Part shown: positions 63,870-64,000 of the stretch, in pieces
How the letters are laid out: each line of letters starts with the position of its first letter
How positions within the stretch are numbered: the first letter of the stretch is position 1
NCBI GenBank assembly: GCA_019873735.1
Contig: JAIOAQ010000005.1
Coordinates: 1 to 64,000 of the forward strand
Direction of reading: 5' to 3'
Origin: Chloroflexota bacterium
Lineage (GTDB): Bacteria > Chloroflexota > Anaerolineae > Anaerolineales > Villigracilaceae
DNA length: 64,000 nucleotides
Position numbers and translations under genes: made by a program
The notes under the pieces: model-generated
Databases searched by the model: none
Seen by the model: the letters and a program-made list of their open reading frames with translations, nothing else
Told to the model about the DNA's origin: nothing

Positions 63870-64000
63870 TCAGGCCAATTTGCGAATGCGGACTTCGATG
63901 CCGCTGCCGGCAAGCAGGGACACCAGTTCCTGCGGGTCGGTGTTGCCGTAGTGATAGGGGTAGAGAATCTTCGGCATGAATGAACGGGCGGCCGCAGCGG
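63870..64000 (-). CDS. Metallo-beta-lactamase-fold hydrolase, C-terminal end (partial)
   Basis: The last 43 codons of a minus-strand gene run off the window edge. They encode MPKILYPYHYGNTDPQELV and GIEVRIRKLA before a TGA at 63872-63870. This tail is typical of UlaG-like MBL-fold metal-dependent hydrolases, where the final YHYG His is a metal ligand. Upstream parts are not visible. Confidence 0.75.
   Translation of the reverse strand, partial: AAAARSFMPKILYPYHYGNTDPQELVSLLAGSGIEVRIRKLA

Overview
The window looks like a chromosomal stretch from a bacterium of the Chloroflexota, most likely an Anaerolineae-type organism. The pointers are a moderately high GC content, several lipoproteins with Thr/Pro-rich linkers behind the lipobox, an anaerobic gene set (glycyl radical enzyme, HdrA-type flavoproteins, ACR3), a selenoprotein, and many short non-coding repeats. 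No phage, transposase, plasmid or CRISPR genes were seen. The assignment is inference, because no rRNA gene is present.

Layout. 1-6.3 kb: the 3' end of a tRNA, two secreted proteins and a lipoprotein, an FmdB zinc ribbon, then a small Rdx-family selenoprotein with an in-frame TGA, trpS, dtd and a GNAT acetyltransferase. 6.4-10 kb: a membrane protein and ligA. 10-16 kb: a glycyl-radical-enzyme module (flavoprotein, GRE, activase, divergent GntR/FCD regulator). 16-24 kb: rnhB, a GT2 glycosyltransferase, a NERD-like anchored protein, tRNA-Pro, an esterase lipoprotein, gatC-gatA, galE and an M50 protease. 23-30 kb: surface polysaccharide genes (deacetylase, membrane glycosyltransferase, GT4, glycosidase-like lipoprotein, CelD-type acyltransferase). 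30-32 kb: clpC. 32.7-41.3 kb: a five-gene operon for an HdrA-based electron-transfer complex containing an HdrA-GltD fusion and NAD(P)H-reductase subunits but no HdrB or HdrC. 41.5-48.6 kb: a secreted metalloprotease, a cupin, copper-handling SCO and PCu(A)C proteins, and a histidine kinase with a LacI-like sensor domain. 48.6-54.6 kb: an arsenic operon (arsR, ArsP-like permease, thioredoxin, ABC exporter, arsC, second thioredoxin-like protein, acr3, and a 17-cysteine mini-protein). 55-64 kb: a DUF190-CBS protein with the CrcB fluoride channel, a two-gene ABC importer without binding protein, a CASTOR/POLLUX-type channel, arsM, and the end of a metallo-beta-lactamase-fold gene.

How the parts work together. 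The hdr operon is preceded by a TTGTG-N8-CACAA sequence, which is the form of a Rex (NADH/NAD+ sensor) operator, and by a GTGA-N6-TCAC Crp/FNR-type palindrome. This fits a complex that balances NAD(P)H and ferredoxin pools. The arsenic genes form one regulated unit behind two ATTCA-N6-TGAAT palindromes. A methyltransferase for arsenite (arsM) lies 8 kb away.

Non-coding structure is unusually rich. Seven copies of a ~110-122 bp element with inverted ends (core CCCTCCCGCAGGTT) lie only between genes, six of them just upstream of a minus-strand gene. At least three genes show TATAAT 6-7 nt before their ATG, which suggests leaderless transcripts, and clpC has the same spacing in front of a 7-codon leader ORF. 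One such promoter also shares its -10 box with the divergent tRNA-Pro gene.
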